Positions 26,293-34,150 of a DNA stretch of 64,000 nt are shown here, one piece after another (within the stretch, counting starts at the first letter, position 1; the number at the start of each line of letters is the position of its first letter). The translations under genes and the position numbers were made by a program. The stretch comes from Pseudochrobactrum saccharolyticum (GTDB lineage Bacteria; Pseudomonadota; Alphaproteobacteria; Rhizobiales; Rhizobiaceae). The notes beneath the pieces were generated by a model that was not told where the DNA came from, searched no databases, and worked only from the letters and a program-made list of their open reading frames with translations. The DNA lies in the NCBI RefSeq assembly GCF_008801715.1, contig NZ_VZPG01000004.1, forward strand, positions 248,001-312,000, given 5' to 3'.

Positions 26293-27513
26293 ATGCTGGA
26301 TTGGGAAAAAATATTCGCAACACGTTCATCGCGTATGAAAGCGTCGGAAATTCGTGAATTGTTGAAACTGCTTGAGCGTCCGGATATTATTTCTTTCGCG
26401 GGTGGTATTCCTGATCCGAAACTGTTTCCGGCAGAAGAATTCAAAGAAGCCTATGCCGATATTTTCGCCACGGGCAAATCCGATGCCGCGCTGCAATATT
26501 CGGTAAGTGAAGGCTATAAGCCGCTGCGCGAATGGCTGCAGGGTGAAATGGCAAAAATCGGCGTGCCTTGCACTGCCGAAAATATCTTCATCACTTCCGG
26601 TTCGCAGCAGGCGCTGGATTATCTCGGCAAGCTGTTCCTGTCGCCGAATGATACGGCGCTGGTTGTGCGCCCGACCTATCTCGGTGCGCTGCAGGCTTTC
26701 AATGCCTATGAGCCGACCTATGATACATTGCAGCCAAACGGCAACCGCACTCCGGCTTCCTATGAAGAAGCTGCTGAGAAGGCTGGCGGCAAGGTGAAAT
26801 TTGCCTATTTCTCAGCAGATTTCAGCAATCCGACCGGTGAAACCATTGATCGTGAAGGCCGTGAAAAGCTGATCGATCTGGGCGATGAAATGGATATCGC
26901 GCTGATCGAAGATGCTGCCTATCAGTATCTGCGTTTTGACGGCACGCCGATCCCGCCGGTTCTGGCGCTGGAAATTGAGCGCAAAGGCTCGATTGAAAAT
27001 ACCCGCACCATCTATTCCGGCAGCTTCTCCAAGACGCTGGCACCGGGCTTGCGTGTTGGTTATGTCGTTGCCAATGCTACCGTGATCCGCAAACTGGTGC
27101 TGATGAAACAGGCTGCTGATCTGCATTCCTCAACCATCAATCAGCTGGCTGTGCATCATGTTGCTGCCAATGGTTTTGATGCACAGATTGCTAAAATCCG
27201 CTCTGTCTATTCACATCGCCGCAATAAAATGCTGGAAGCGCTGGATAAATATATGCCGAAATCGGCTACATGGACAAAGCCTGAGGGCGGTATGTTCGTC
27301 TGGGTCAATCTTCCGGATTATATGAATGGTGCTGATCTTCTGGCCGCTGCGATTGAAACAGAGAAAGTGGCTTTTGTTCCGGGTAAAGCATTCCATGCGG
27401 ATGGCACCGGTGCCAATACGCTGCGTCTCGCTTATTCCTGTGCCAATGACGAGATGATTGATGAGGGCATCAAGCGCCTTGGCAATCTGATCCGTGCCCA
27501 TGAGAAAAATTGA
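26293..27513 (+). CDS. PLP-dependent aminotransferase, class I/II (2-aminoadipate/LysN-like)
   Basis: The 406-residue fold-type I enzyme has the Schiff-base lysine K247 in YSGSFSKTLAPGLRVGYVV, and SQQALDYLGKLFL and FSNPTGETIDREGR. The FAGGIPDPKLFP start segment is typical of the MocR-related/LysN group without the GntR domain, which uses 2-aminoadipate, kynurenine or aromatic and branched amino acids. The specific substrate is uncertain. It is a stand-alone gene, closed by a terminator and followed by a peptide-type binding protein gene that may or may not be related. Confidence 0.88.
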   Translation: MLDWEKIFATRSSRMKASEIRELLKLLERPDIISFAGGIPDPKLFPAEEFKEAYADIFATGKSDAALQYSVSEGYKPLREWLQGEMAKIGVPCTAENIFITSGSQQALDYLGKLFLSPNDTALVVRPTYLGALQAFNAYEPTYDTLQPNGNRTPASYEEAAEKAGGKVKFAYFSADFSNPTGETIDREGREKLIDLGDEMDIALIEDAAYQYLRFDGTPIPPVLALEIERKGSIENTRTIYSGSFSKTLAPGLRVGYVVANATVIRKLVLMKQAADLHSSTINQLAVHHVAANGFDAQIAKIRSVYSHRRNKMLEALDKYMPKSATWTKPEGGMFVWVNLPDYMNGADLLAAAIETEKVAFVPGKAFHADGTGANTLRLAYSCANDEMIDEGIKRLGNLIRAHEKN

Positions 27514-27540
27514 GAATAAGCAATCTCACTGAATGAAAAA

Positions 27541-27569
27541 AAGCCGGAGCCCGCTGCTCCGGCTTTTTT
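27541..27569 (+). terminator. Terminator of aminotransferase gene
   Basis: Arms AAGCCGGAGC and GCTCCGGCTT, loop CCGCT, followed by a run of T. It lies 28 bases after the stop codon. Confidence 0.9.
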
Positions 27570-27789
27570 ATATCTTCACGGCCGGAGTTTCAGCTGAAGT
27601 ATATCACCGTTAAATGGATGTATTTAATTGCGATATGCTTTGGTGCTTAACCTGCTGAATTTACGGCTTTCTTTGCAAAAAGATGCTTGGCTTTGTCCGG
27701 CAATCCTGTAGCCTGACCTTGTTATAATTTTATAAATCTGAGTCCTTATACAGCGACAGGATTCAGGCGGAGAGATTGAGGGGAAACTC

Positions 27790-29412
27790 ATGACTATAAT
27801 TAAAAAATACACGCTGGCTCTGGCCTGTGCGTCGGTGCTTGGTCTGTCAGCGGTTGCTGCACAGGCGGCAACGCCGGCGGATACGCTGGTTGTGGCAATG
27901 GCCATTGATGATGTGATTTCTCTCGATCCGGCAGAAATTTTCGAGATCACCACGTCGGAAATTCTGACCAATACCTATGAGCGTCTGGTGACCACAGATC
28001 CGAAAGATCCGACCAAGATCATTCCGCAGATTGCGGAAAGCTGGGTGGTCTCGGAAGATGGCAAGACCATTACTTTCAAGGTTAAGCAGGGGCAGAAATT
28101 TGCTTCGGGCAATCCGCTGACGGCGCAGGATGTTGTTTATTCCCTGCACCGCGCGATCAAGCTTGATCTCAGCCCTGCATTCATCATCAGCCAGTTTGGT
28201 CTGAACAAAGACAATGTGGAAAAGCTGGTGACTGCGCCGGATGATTATACGGTCGTGTTCTCCACGGAAGAAACTTTCGCGCCGAGCTTCGTGCTCAATG
28301 GGCTGTCTTCCAGTGTGGCTTCTGTTGTTGACAGCAAGCTGGTTGAAGAACATGCGGTTAAAACCGAGAAAACAGAAGCCAAGCCGTTTGATACAGATTT
28401 CGGCTATGACTGGCTCAAGCGTAATTATGCAGGTTCCGGCGTTTACAGCCTGAAAGAGTGGCGCTCGAATGAAGTGATCCTGCTGGAGCGCAATGAGAAT
28501 TACAGCGGCCCAAAACCGGCTGTAAAACGCGCTATTTACCGTCATGTGAAGGAAAGTGTGTCGCAGCGTCTGCTGTTGCAGGCCGGTGATATTGATGTCG
28601 CCCGTAACCTTGAGCCGGGTGATATTGCAGAATTTGCCAAGAACAGCGATTTCAATATTCTCAGTGCTCCGAAGGGGCGTACCTATTATCTGACAGCCAA
28701 CCAGAATGTGCCAAATCTTGCCAAGCTGGAAGTGCGTCAGGCGATGAAATATCTCGTTGATTATGATGCGATTGAAAATACGCTGATTAAGGGTATCGGC
28801 CGCACACATCAGTCCTTCCTGCCACTTGGTATGTTCGGAGCGATTGATGACAAGCCGTTCAAACTGGATGTTGATAAGGCGAAGCAGCTTCTGGCCGATG
28901 CCGGTTTGCAAGACGGTTTCAGTGTGACGCTCGATGTGCGTAATACACAGCCAGGCGTTGGTATTGCAGAAAGCATTCAGCAGACTTTTGCCAAAGCCGG
29001 TATCAAGGTTGAGCTGTTGCAGGGTGACGGCAAGCTGACGACGACAAAAGTACGTGCGCGCAAGCATCAGCTTTCGCTGGGTATCTGGGGCCCTGATTAC
29101 TGGGATCCGCATACCAATGCATCGACCTTCTCCTATAATCCGGATAATGGCGATGAAGTGTCAATGAAAACGACAGCATGGCGCAGTTCATGGGACATTC
29201 CAGAAATGTCCAAGGAAACCATGGATGCGGCAAAAGAAACAGACACTGCAAAACGCGAGCAGATGTACCACAAAATCCAGAAGGATTTTCAGGAGACAAG
29301 CCCGTTCGTGATGCTCTATCAGCAGATCGAAACGGCTGTTGCTGCCAAGAATGTCAAGAACTTCAATATGGTGGCTGATGCCAACTATATTACCGAAGTC
29401 AGCAAAGACTAA
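27790..29412 (+). CDS. Orphan ABC transporter substrate-binding protein (peptide/nickel type)
   Basis: The 540-residue SBP_bac_5 protein has a signal peptide (about 1-27, cleavage near AQA-ATP) and the family pattern: SLDPAEIFEITTSEILTNTY, PQIAESWVVSEDGKTITFKV, and a C-terminal lobe with LGIWGPDYWDPHTNAS. It delivers oligopeptides or similar solutes in the periplasm. No permease or ATPase gene is adjacent, so it must feed a transporter encoded elsewhere; the dpp-type system at 37-43 kb has its own binding protein. A terminator closes the unit. Confidence 0.9.
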   Translation: MTIIKKYTLALACASVLGLSAVAAQAATPADTLVVAMAIDDVISLDPAEIFEITTSEILTNTYERLVTTDPKDPTKIIPQIAESWVVSEDGKTITFKVKQGQKFASGNPLTAQDVVYSLHRAIKLDLSPAFIISQFGLNKDNVEKLVTAPDDYTVVFSTEETFAPSFVLNGLSSSVASVVDSKLVEEHAVKTEKTEAKPFDTDFGYDWLKRNYAGSGVYSLKEWRSNEVILLERNENYSGPKPAVKRAIYRHVKESVSQRLLLQAGDIDVARNLEPGDIAEFAKNSDFNILSAPKGRTYYLTANQNVPNLAKLEVRQAMKYLVDYDAIENTLIKGIGRTHQSFLPLGMFGAIDDKPFKLDVDKAKQLLADAGLQDGFSVTLDVRNTQPGVGIAESIQQTFAKAGIKVELLQGDGKLTTTKVRARKHQLSLGIWGPDYWDPHTNASTFSYNPDNGDEVSMKTTAWRSSWDIPEMSKETMDAAKETDTAKREQMYHKIQKDFQETSPFVMLYQQIETAVAAKNVKNFNMVADANYITEVSKD

Positions 29413-29438
29413 ATTTCAGCCCCTGCTGTAAACATTTT

Positions 29439-29472
29439 ATGCCCCTTCCGCGATCAATGGCTGAAGGGGCAT
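29439..29472. terminator. Terminator between convergent genes
   Basis: Arms ATGCCCCTTC and GAAGGGGCAT with a 14-base loop and A/T-rich flanks serve the plus-strand binding protein and probably the minus-strand hypothetical gene. Confidence 0.8.
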
Positions 29473-29492
29473 AATTATTTGAGACGCAAATT

Positions 29493-29921
29493 TCAGAACG
29501 GCGAATTGCAGGTGGTGCGGCTGCCGGCAAAAGGCTGGTATGTATTATCGGACGCACGATATGAGCGGTACTGATTGCTGCACCACTGCATATGGTTGAC
29601 ATTATCACCTGCATTGGCTGATTTTGCCGAGCCGATGCGTTTTGTAGCGCCGCGCTGCACCAGCGGATCGCCGTTTTTATAATGCAGCACGCCGTCTTCC
29701 GTATAATAGGCACCGCTTTCTTTGCAGAGTGTGGAGCCGTAACAGTTCCGGCTGGCAGGGTCTGCGCGATTGCTGCCGGTAATGCCGCCGACAATCAGAA
29801 GGCCGGTTGGGTTCAGAGATGGAATGCCGCCGCTGATCTGGTTGCCGCCTGCATAGGCTGATGCGCCGGAGAGCAGGGCAATGCCCATTGTGAATGCGGT
29901 TTTCAGAATGAATCTGGACAT
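29493..29921 (-). CDS. Secreted hypothetical protein
   Basis: From ATG 29921 the product is 142 residues with a signal peptide (about 1-23, ASAYA-GG). The mature part is Gly/Asn/Ser-rich and has four cysteines (NCYGSTLCKES, WCSNQYRS and near the C-terminal end), suggesting disulfide bonds in the periplasm. Upstream in-frame codons back to 30038 are rejected because the signal peptide then would be internal. I do not recognise the family. It is flanked by a terminator and an A/T-rich promoter region. Confidence 0.7.
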   Translation of the reverse strand: MSRFILKTAFTMGIALLSGASAYAGGNQISGGIPSLNPTGLLIVGGITGSNRADPASRNCYGSTLCKESGAYYTEDGVLHYKNGDPLVQRGATKRIGSAKSANAGDNVNHMQWCSNQYRSYRASDNTYQPFAGSRTTCNSPF

Positions 29922-30069
29922 AGGGATATCCGTTCGTGAATTTATATAGCTTAGGGCTAATATAGTATAAAAATGCTGCCAATTTAAGAGGCAGGCTTTC
30001 CGAAGAAAATCAGTTGCAGGCAATATCACTGATTGCAATTCAACATATGGTGTTTAGGTTGAGTTATCG

Positions 30070-30101
30070 CATGCTGCGGAAAAGTGGGTGCCGGTTTATC
30101 C
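30070..30101. repeat. Partial palindromic repeat before the EEP gene
   Basis: GCATGCTGCGGAAAAGTGGG then TGCCGGTTTATCC resembles half of the Brucella-type repeat 'GGAAAAGTGGGxACCGGTTTTCGG'. It overlaps a GTG that could be mistaken for the start of the next gene. Confidence 0.5.
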
Positions 30102-30122
30102 TGTAAGCCTGATGTGAACGCA

Positions 30123-31310
30123 ATGATGAGTAGCTTAATGTCTGAGACGGTTTCTGCGCAGTCAACACCGGTTATGGATAATGTTCAGCCAGAAGGGCCG
30201 GTATTATTCACCTTAGCGACATTCAATATTGAAAACCTGATGCGCCGGTTTGATTTTACCGGTTATCGCAATGAGTTGCGTCAGGATCGCTCATTGCAGC
30301 TCTTTGCGATTGATAATGAAACACAATACCGACAGCTCGAACAGGCGCGGATGGTGGCGCATACGGATGATACACGGCAATTATCTGCTCTGTCGATTGC
30401 GCAGACACGGGCGGATATTCTCTGCCTGCAGGAAGTTGATGATCTCGCTGCGCTGAACGCTTTTGAATATGGCTATTTGTTCAAGATGGTGGGGCAGGGC
30501 TACAAACATAAATATCTGATCGACGGCAATGACAGTCGCGGTATTGATGTCAGTGTGATGATGCGTGACGTAACGCGCAGCGGCCACACGATTGAGCTGG
30601 TGAAGCTGGAGAGCAATGCACATCTGACCTATCAGGATCTGGGTATTTATGATCCTGTACTGTCCTCCGTGGGAATTGAAGCCCATGAGCGGGTGTTTAA
30701 ACGCGATTGTCTGATGCTGGATCTGCGCATCGGCGGCAAGCCGCTGACGGTCTTTGTTACGCATTTCAAATCCATGGGCGGTGTACGCTATGGTCAGGAT
30801 CCCAAGCTGACAACACTGCCGGTACGACTGGCCGAGGCGCAGGCGGTTCGTATGATTATCGAGAAAAAATTCGGCCGTGACGGTGCTGCGGATGCTTCAT
30901 GGGTGATCTGCGGTGATTTCAATGATTATTACGAGAAGCTTGCGATAAGCGGCGACCAGTGGGGCGGCTATGATTTTACGCCGGTTCAGGAGCCGGATAA
31001 TTGCCTGAATGTGTTTCTGAATGACGGTTTTGCGGTCAATCTGGTAGAGCGGCGGCCGGAGCTCGATCGCTGGACATTGTATCACACACGTGGCCCGCAG
31101 GAGCGCCACCTGTGCCAGCTGGATTATATCTGGGCATCACCGGCTCTGGCGCAGCGCAATGCACAGGCTGTGCCGGAAATTATCCGCAATGGGCAACCTT
31201 ACCGCACCTTATTTCCTGAAGGGCAGGATGTGGCGCGTTTCCCGCGTATCGGCTGGGACAGACCAAAAGCGAGCGACCATTGTCCTGTTGCCGTCACACT
31301 TGAGCTTTAA
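30123..31310 (+). CDS. Endonuclease/exonuclease/phosphatase (EEP) family protein
   Basis: About 395 residues from ATG 30123, with the EEP motifs in order: TFNIENLM, LCLQEVDD, VTHFKSMGG, WVICGDFNDYYE and SDHCPVAVTLEL. These provide the metal-binding Asn/Glu, catalytic His and Asp, and final Asp-His. The family cleaves phosphodiester bonds in DNA, RNA or lipids; the substrate is not evident. There is no signal peptide, so it is probably cytoplasmic. A longer frame from 30084 starts inside a repeat and is less likely. A Nudix gene follows 29 bases later, suggesting an operon. Confidence 0.82.
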   Translation: MMSSLMSETVSAQSTPVMDNVQPEGPVLFTLATFNIENLMRRFDFTGYRNELRQDRSLQLFAIDNETQYRQLEQARMVAHTDDTRQLSALSIAQTRADILCLQEVDDLAALNAFEYGYLFKMVGQGYKHKYLIDGNDSRGIDVSVMMRDVTRSGHTIELVKLESNAHLTYQDLGIYDPVLSSVGIEAHERVFKRDCLMLDLRIGGKPLTVFVTHFKSMGGVRYGQDPKLTTLPVRLAEAQAVRMIIEKKFGRDGAADASWVICGDFNDYYEKLAISGDQWGGYDFTPVQEPDNCLNVFLNDGFAVNLVERRPELDRWTLYHTRGPQERHLCQLDYIWASPALAQRNAQAVPEIIRNGQPYRTLFPEGQDVARFPRIGWDRPKASDHCPVAVTLEL

Positions 31311-31339
31311 TGACAGGCTCAGTCTAACGGAGCAGACGA

Positions 31340-32047
31340 ATGCAAAGCAGAGACCAGAACAGGGTTTATCCTGTCCGTGACGTCAGGATACAGGTTGTTG
31401 GCGGTGTTCCTGATTATGTTGTCCGGAATCAGAAGGCTATTGATGAAAACTGGCAGCAGGAAGTAGCAAGCAATCCGACACTCTATGACGGCGAAATTTA
31501 TCTGGCAGCAGAGGCCGTTTTAGCGGACGGTATTTTGCGTGCGCCCTATCAGCGTACCAGTTTTCGCAGTCTGCTTTACTGGCGCAAAGACAAAACTGCG
31601 GATAAGCCGTTTCATATTTTCGGCAGTGGCGTCATCGTCTCCTCCGATAATCAGCTGCTGCTCGGACAAATGGCCTCACACAACGTTGTCGGCGGCCGGA
31701 TTTATTTTCCGGCGGGCTCCAATGATGATCAGGATATTGTTGACGGTGCGGTTGATCTTGACGGAAATGCCAGACGTGAAGTGCTGGAGGAAACAGGAAT
31801 TGATCTGAATCATGCAGTGCGCACCGGCGGCTACAGTCTGGTTATGTGTGATCGCAGTCTGGCGCTGTTCCGTTGTTATTATTTCGACCGCACGGCGGAT
31901 GAATTGCAGAGGCAGGCGGAGGAATTTATCGTAGCGCAAAAGCAGCCGGAATTATCGCGGGTGCTGATGATCGGGCAGGGCGGCATATTGGATGAACGCA
32001 GTCCCGATTATATTCGCACTTTCACCGACTGGTATTTTGCGCAATAG
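31340..32047 (+). CDS. Nudix hydrolase
   Basis: The 235-residue protein carries NARREVLEETGIDLNHAV, the second half of the Nudix box (REUxEExGU), with the Mg-binding glutamates. The first half is unusual: between the PAGSNDD loop and the REV helix the expected G-x5-E spacing is altered, as in a group of long rhizobial Nudix proteins. The N-terminal 90 residues are an extra domain. It probably hydrolyses a nucleoside diphosphate derivative. It is likely co-transcribed with the EEP gene, hinting at joint nucleotide clean-up, which is inference. Confidence 0.8.
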   Translation: MQSRDQNRVYPVRDVRIQVVGGVPDYVVRNQKAIDENWQQEVASNPTLYDGEIYLAAEAVLADGILRAPYQRTSFRSLLYWRKDKTADKPFHIFGSGVIVSSDNQLLLGQMASHNVVGGRIYFPAGSNDDQDIVDGAVDLDGNARREVLEETGIDLNHAVRTGGYSLVMCDRSLALFRCYYFDRTADELQRQAEEFIVAQKQPELSRVLMIGQGGILDERSPDYIRTFTDWYFAQ

Positions 32048-32209
32048 TAACGGCATATGATGCGGGCGGCTGAGATTTGAATTGCATATTATGCACTTCA
32101 TGAATCATTTGAATGTTTTAACCGGCAATGCAAATGTGTTGAATCAGATACGGTACTTTTGAAAGTTCCGGAGCGGGGCGGACATGGATCATCTTAAAGG
32201 GCAGGGAAT

Positions 32210-33163
32210 ATGAACGGCATGGCTGTACAGGGGCGTTTCTACGAGATCTATGATGTTTTCACCGAGAAAGCTCTAAGCGGTAATCCGCTTGCTATTGTTC
32301 ATGATTCTGAAGGGCTGGATGATGCCACAATGCTGGCCATTGCCCGCGAGTTCAATCTCTCGGAGACTGTGTTTGTTGCTCCTGCAGCCAATCCGCTACA
32401 CACAGCTTCGATACGGATTTTTACGCCGGATTATGAGCTGAATTTTGCCGGTCATCCGACTGTGGGTACGGCGGTTGCGCTGGCCTATAAGAATTGTAAC
32501 GGACAAAAACCTCAGACTGATCTGATCATGACGCTTGAGGAAAAAGTCGGGCCGGTGCGTGTTGCGGTTCATTGCGCAGGCTCCGGTGACACGGAAGGAC
32601 AGTCGGCAGCTTTCGCCGAATTTGACCTGCCACGCCTGCCTGAGCGCGTGAATATCACCGTAGAGAAGGAGCAGGCCGCCGCTGCCTTGCGCCTCAATAC
32701 ACATGAAATCGGCTTTGAAAATCACGTGCCCTCGGTCTGGAGCGGCGGTAAGCCGTTTGTGCTGGTGCCGGTGAAGAATATGATTGCCGCAGCCAAAGTT
32801 GTGGTTGATCCGGTTTTTGTGGAAGATCATATGCAGGCTTTTGAAGGTCGTGCGATACCTTTCTACATCTATACCCGCGAGACACGGCTCTTTGAGAGCA
32901 ATTATCATGCGCGGATGTTCACATCCGGCAAGCATGTCTATGAAGATCCGGCCACCGGTTCTGCGGTTGCCGCCTTTGCCGGTGCAATCAACGAATTTGA
33001 CCAGCCTGTAGACGGGCTTACGCAGCTATGGATTGAGCAGGGTATTCAGATGGGCAGACCATCGCGCATCCGGCTGGAGCTGGATGTGGCTGCGAAGAAG
33101 CTGACCGGTGCGCGTATCGGCGGCAGTGCGGTTAAGGTTGCTGAAGGCTATCTGAAGATTTAG
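32210..33163 (+). CDS. PhzF-family isomerase/epimerase-like protein
   Basis: The 317-residue protein has the diaminopimelate-epimerase-like double fold of PhzF: YEIYDVFTEKALSGNPLAIV, the catalytic glutamate in EFNLSETVFV, and FAGHPTVGTAVAL, with the second lobe's EDPATGSAVAAFAGAI. PhzF proteins catalyse proton shifts on cyclic amino acid derivatives. Outside phenazine producers the substrate is unknown, and no phenazine genes are present here. It ends about 60 bases before the DeoR gene and may share its regulation. Confidence 0.88.
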   Translation: MNGMAVQGRFYEIYDVFTEKALSGNPLAIVHDSEGLDDATMLAIAREFNLSETVFVAPAANPLHTASIRIFTPDYELNFAGHPTVGTAVALAYKNCNGQKPQTDLIMTLEEKVGPVRVAVHCAGSGDTEGQSAAFAEFDLPRLPERVNITVEKEQAAAALRLNTHEIGFENHVPSVWSGGKPFVLVPVKNMIAAAKVVVDPVFVEDHMQAFEGRAIPFYIYTRETRLFESNYHARMFTSGKHVYEDPATGSAVAAFAGAINEFDQPVDGLTQLWIEQGIQMGRPSRIRLELDVAAKKLTGARIGGSAVKVAEGYLKI

Positions 33164-33166
33164 AAT

Positions 33167-33215
33167 ATGTTGCATTGCGTGGCTGGTTCTTGCTAAAAGT
33201 CACAAGATGCAACAT
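33167..33215. promoter_or_regulatory. Inverted repeat upstream of the DeoR-type gene
   Basis: ATGTTGCAT (33167-33175) and ATGCAACAT (33207-33215) are perfect inverted copies with centres 40 bases apart, in the promoter of the regulator gene. The TGTTGCAT core recurs in front of the next gene at 34084. Autoregulation by the DeoR-type protein is a reasonable inference. Confidence 0.5.
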
Positions 33216-33235
33216 TTCTGTATCTGGAGTTGTCT

Positions 33236-34072
33236 GTGGCAGAAACCTCATCGCAATCTGATCCTCAAAATCCGGTTGATGCTCAAAACCCGACTGGGCA
33301 ACGCATTCTGGCATCGCAGCGTCATGATGAAATTCTGCGCAGGTTGAATGAAGATGGCGTGGCGGGGATCAGTGAGATTGCGGCGTTTTTTGACGTCTCA
33401 CGGGAGACAATCCGCCGTGATCTGAAACTGCTGGCGCAGCGGGGATTACTGGCGCTGGTTCATGGCGGGGCGACAAAAATCCAGCTTCATGAACCAGCCT
33501 TCGGACTGCGCAGTCAGGAAAATAGCGGAGGTAAAGCCGCAATAGGTCAGGCCGCCTGTGCCTTGATCCGTTCCGGCATGGTAGTTTTTCTGGACTCCGG
33601 CACAACGACTTTGGCTCTTGCTCAGGCTTTAACACAACAGGATAAAGCACCGGAAAACCTGACAATCTGCACCACAAGCCTGCGAATTGCATTGCAGCTT
33701 TGCCATGTGCCGACCATACGCGTGCATATTTTAGGCGGTGAGATCAGTCCTGAAGAAGAGGCCAGCGGCGGCATTGATGTGCTGCAGGCGCTGGAGCATT
33801 TCCGGTTTGATCTGGCATTTCTTGGCACGGGCGGCATTACTGCCGAGGGTGAGATTACGGACTTTACCCGTAATGGTGCGGAACTGCGCTCGCGGCTTGC
33901 CGTTGTTGCCGGTGAAGCATGGTTTCTGGCCAGCGCAGAGAAATTCGGACGCATGACGCCGCTTCGTGTTGCACATTATGAGCAAGCCGCAGGCATTATT
34001 ACAGATCACAGACCGGAGCCGCAGTTTGTGACGGCACTGGCTGAGAAGGGCCTCCGGTTACATATTTCATGA
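33236..34072 (+). CDS. DeoR/GlpR-family transcriptional regulator
   Basis: About 278 residues with an N-terminal helix-turn-helix (about 44-66, SEIAAFFDVSRETIRRDLKLL) and a DeoRC sugar-phosphate sensing domain (GMVVFLDSGTTTLALAQAL). GTG 33236 is chosen because GGAG lies seven bases upstream; a TTG two codons earlier is too close to that site. These repressors usually respond to phosphorylated sugars or intermediates. Its position directly before the dehydrogenase gene, and shared TGTTGC motifs in both promoters, suggest it controls that gene. Confidence 0.88.
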   Translation: MAETSSQSDPQNPVDAQNPTGQRILASQRHDEILRRLNEDGVAGISEIAAFFDVSRETIRRDLKLLAQRGLLALVHGGATKIQLHEPAFGLRSQENSGGKAAIGQAACALIRSGMVVFLDSGTTTLALAQALTQQDKAPENLTICTTSLRIALQLCHVPTIRVHILGGEISPEEEASGGIDVLQALEHFRFDLAFLGTGGITAEGEITDFTRNGAELRSRLAVVAGEAWFLASAEKFGRMTPLRVAHYEQAAGIITDHRPEPQFVTALAEKGLRLHIS

Positions 34073-34083
34073 ATGTGATTTTT

Positions 34084-34115
34084 TGTTGCATTTAATGTTG
34101 TTTTTTGTTGCTTTG
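34084..34115. promoter_or_regulatory. Array of TGTTG direct repeats upstream of the dehydrogenase gene
   Basis: TGTTG occurs at 34084, 34096 and 34106, roughly one helical turn apart, within TTGTTGCATTT and TTGTTGCTTTG contexts. DeoR-type repressors often bind tandem 10-11 bp direct repeats, and the core matches the repeat at 33167. Binding is inference. Confidence 0.5.
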
Positions 34116-34150
34116 TTTTTATAGTGATCTCAACCGGAGGGAGTGAGGTC

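Noticed and set aside
27847-29112. Very long antisense frame opposite the peptide binding protein
   Set aside because: Shadow of a strongly biased gene. Similar long antisense frames lie opposite ilvI (16277-17401), kup (21466-22704), ilvC (24170-25663) and the dehydrogenase gene (35360-36502), and none has family resemblance.
30084-30122. GTG start of the EEP protein inside a repeat
   Set aside because: The GTG lies in repeat sequence and the extra residues have no family support. The ATG at 30123 is preferred.
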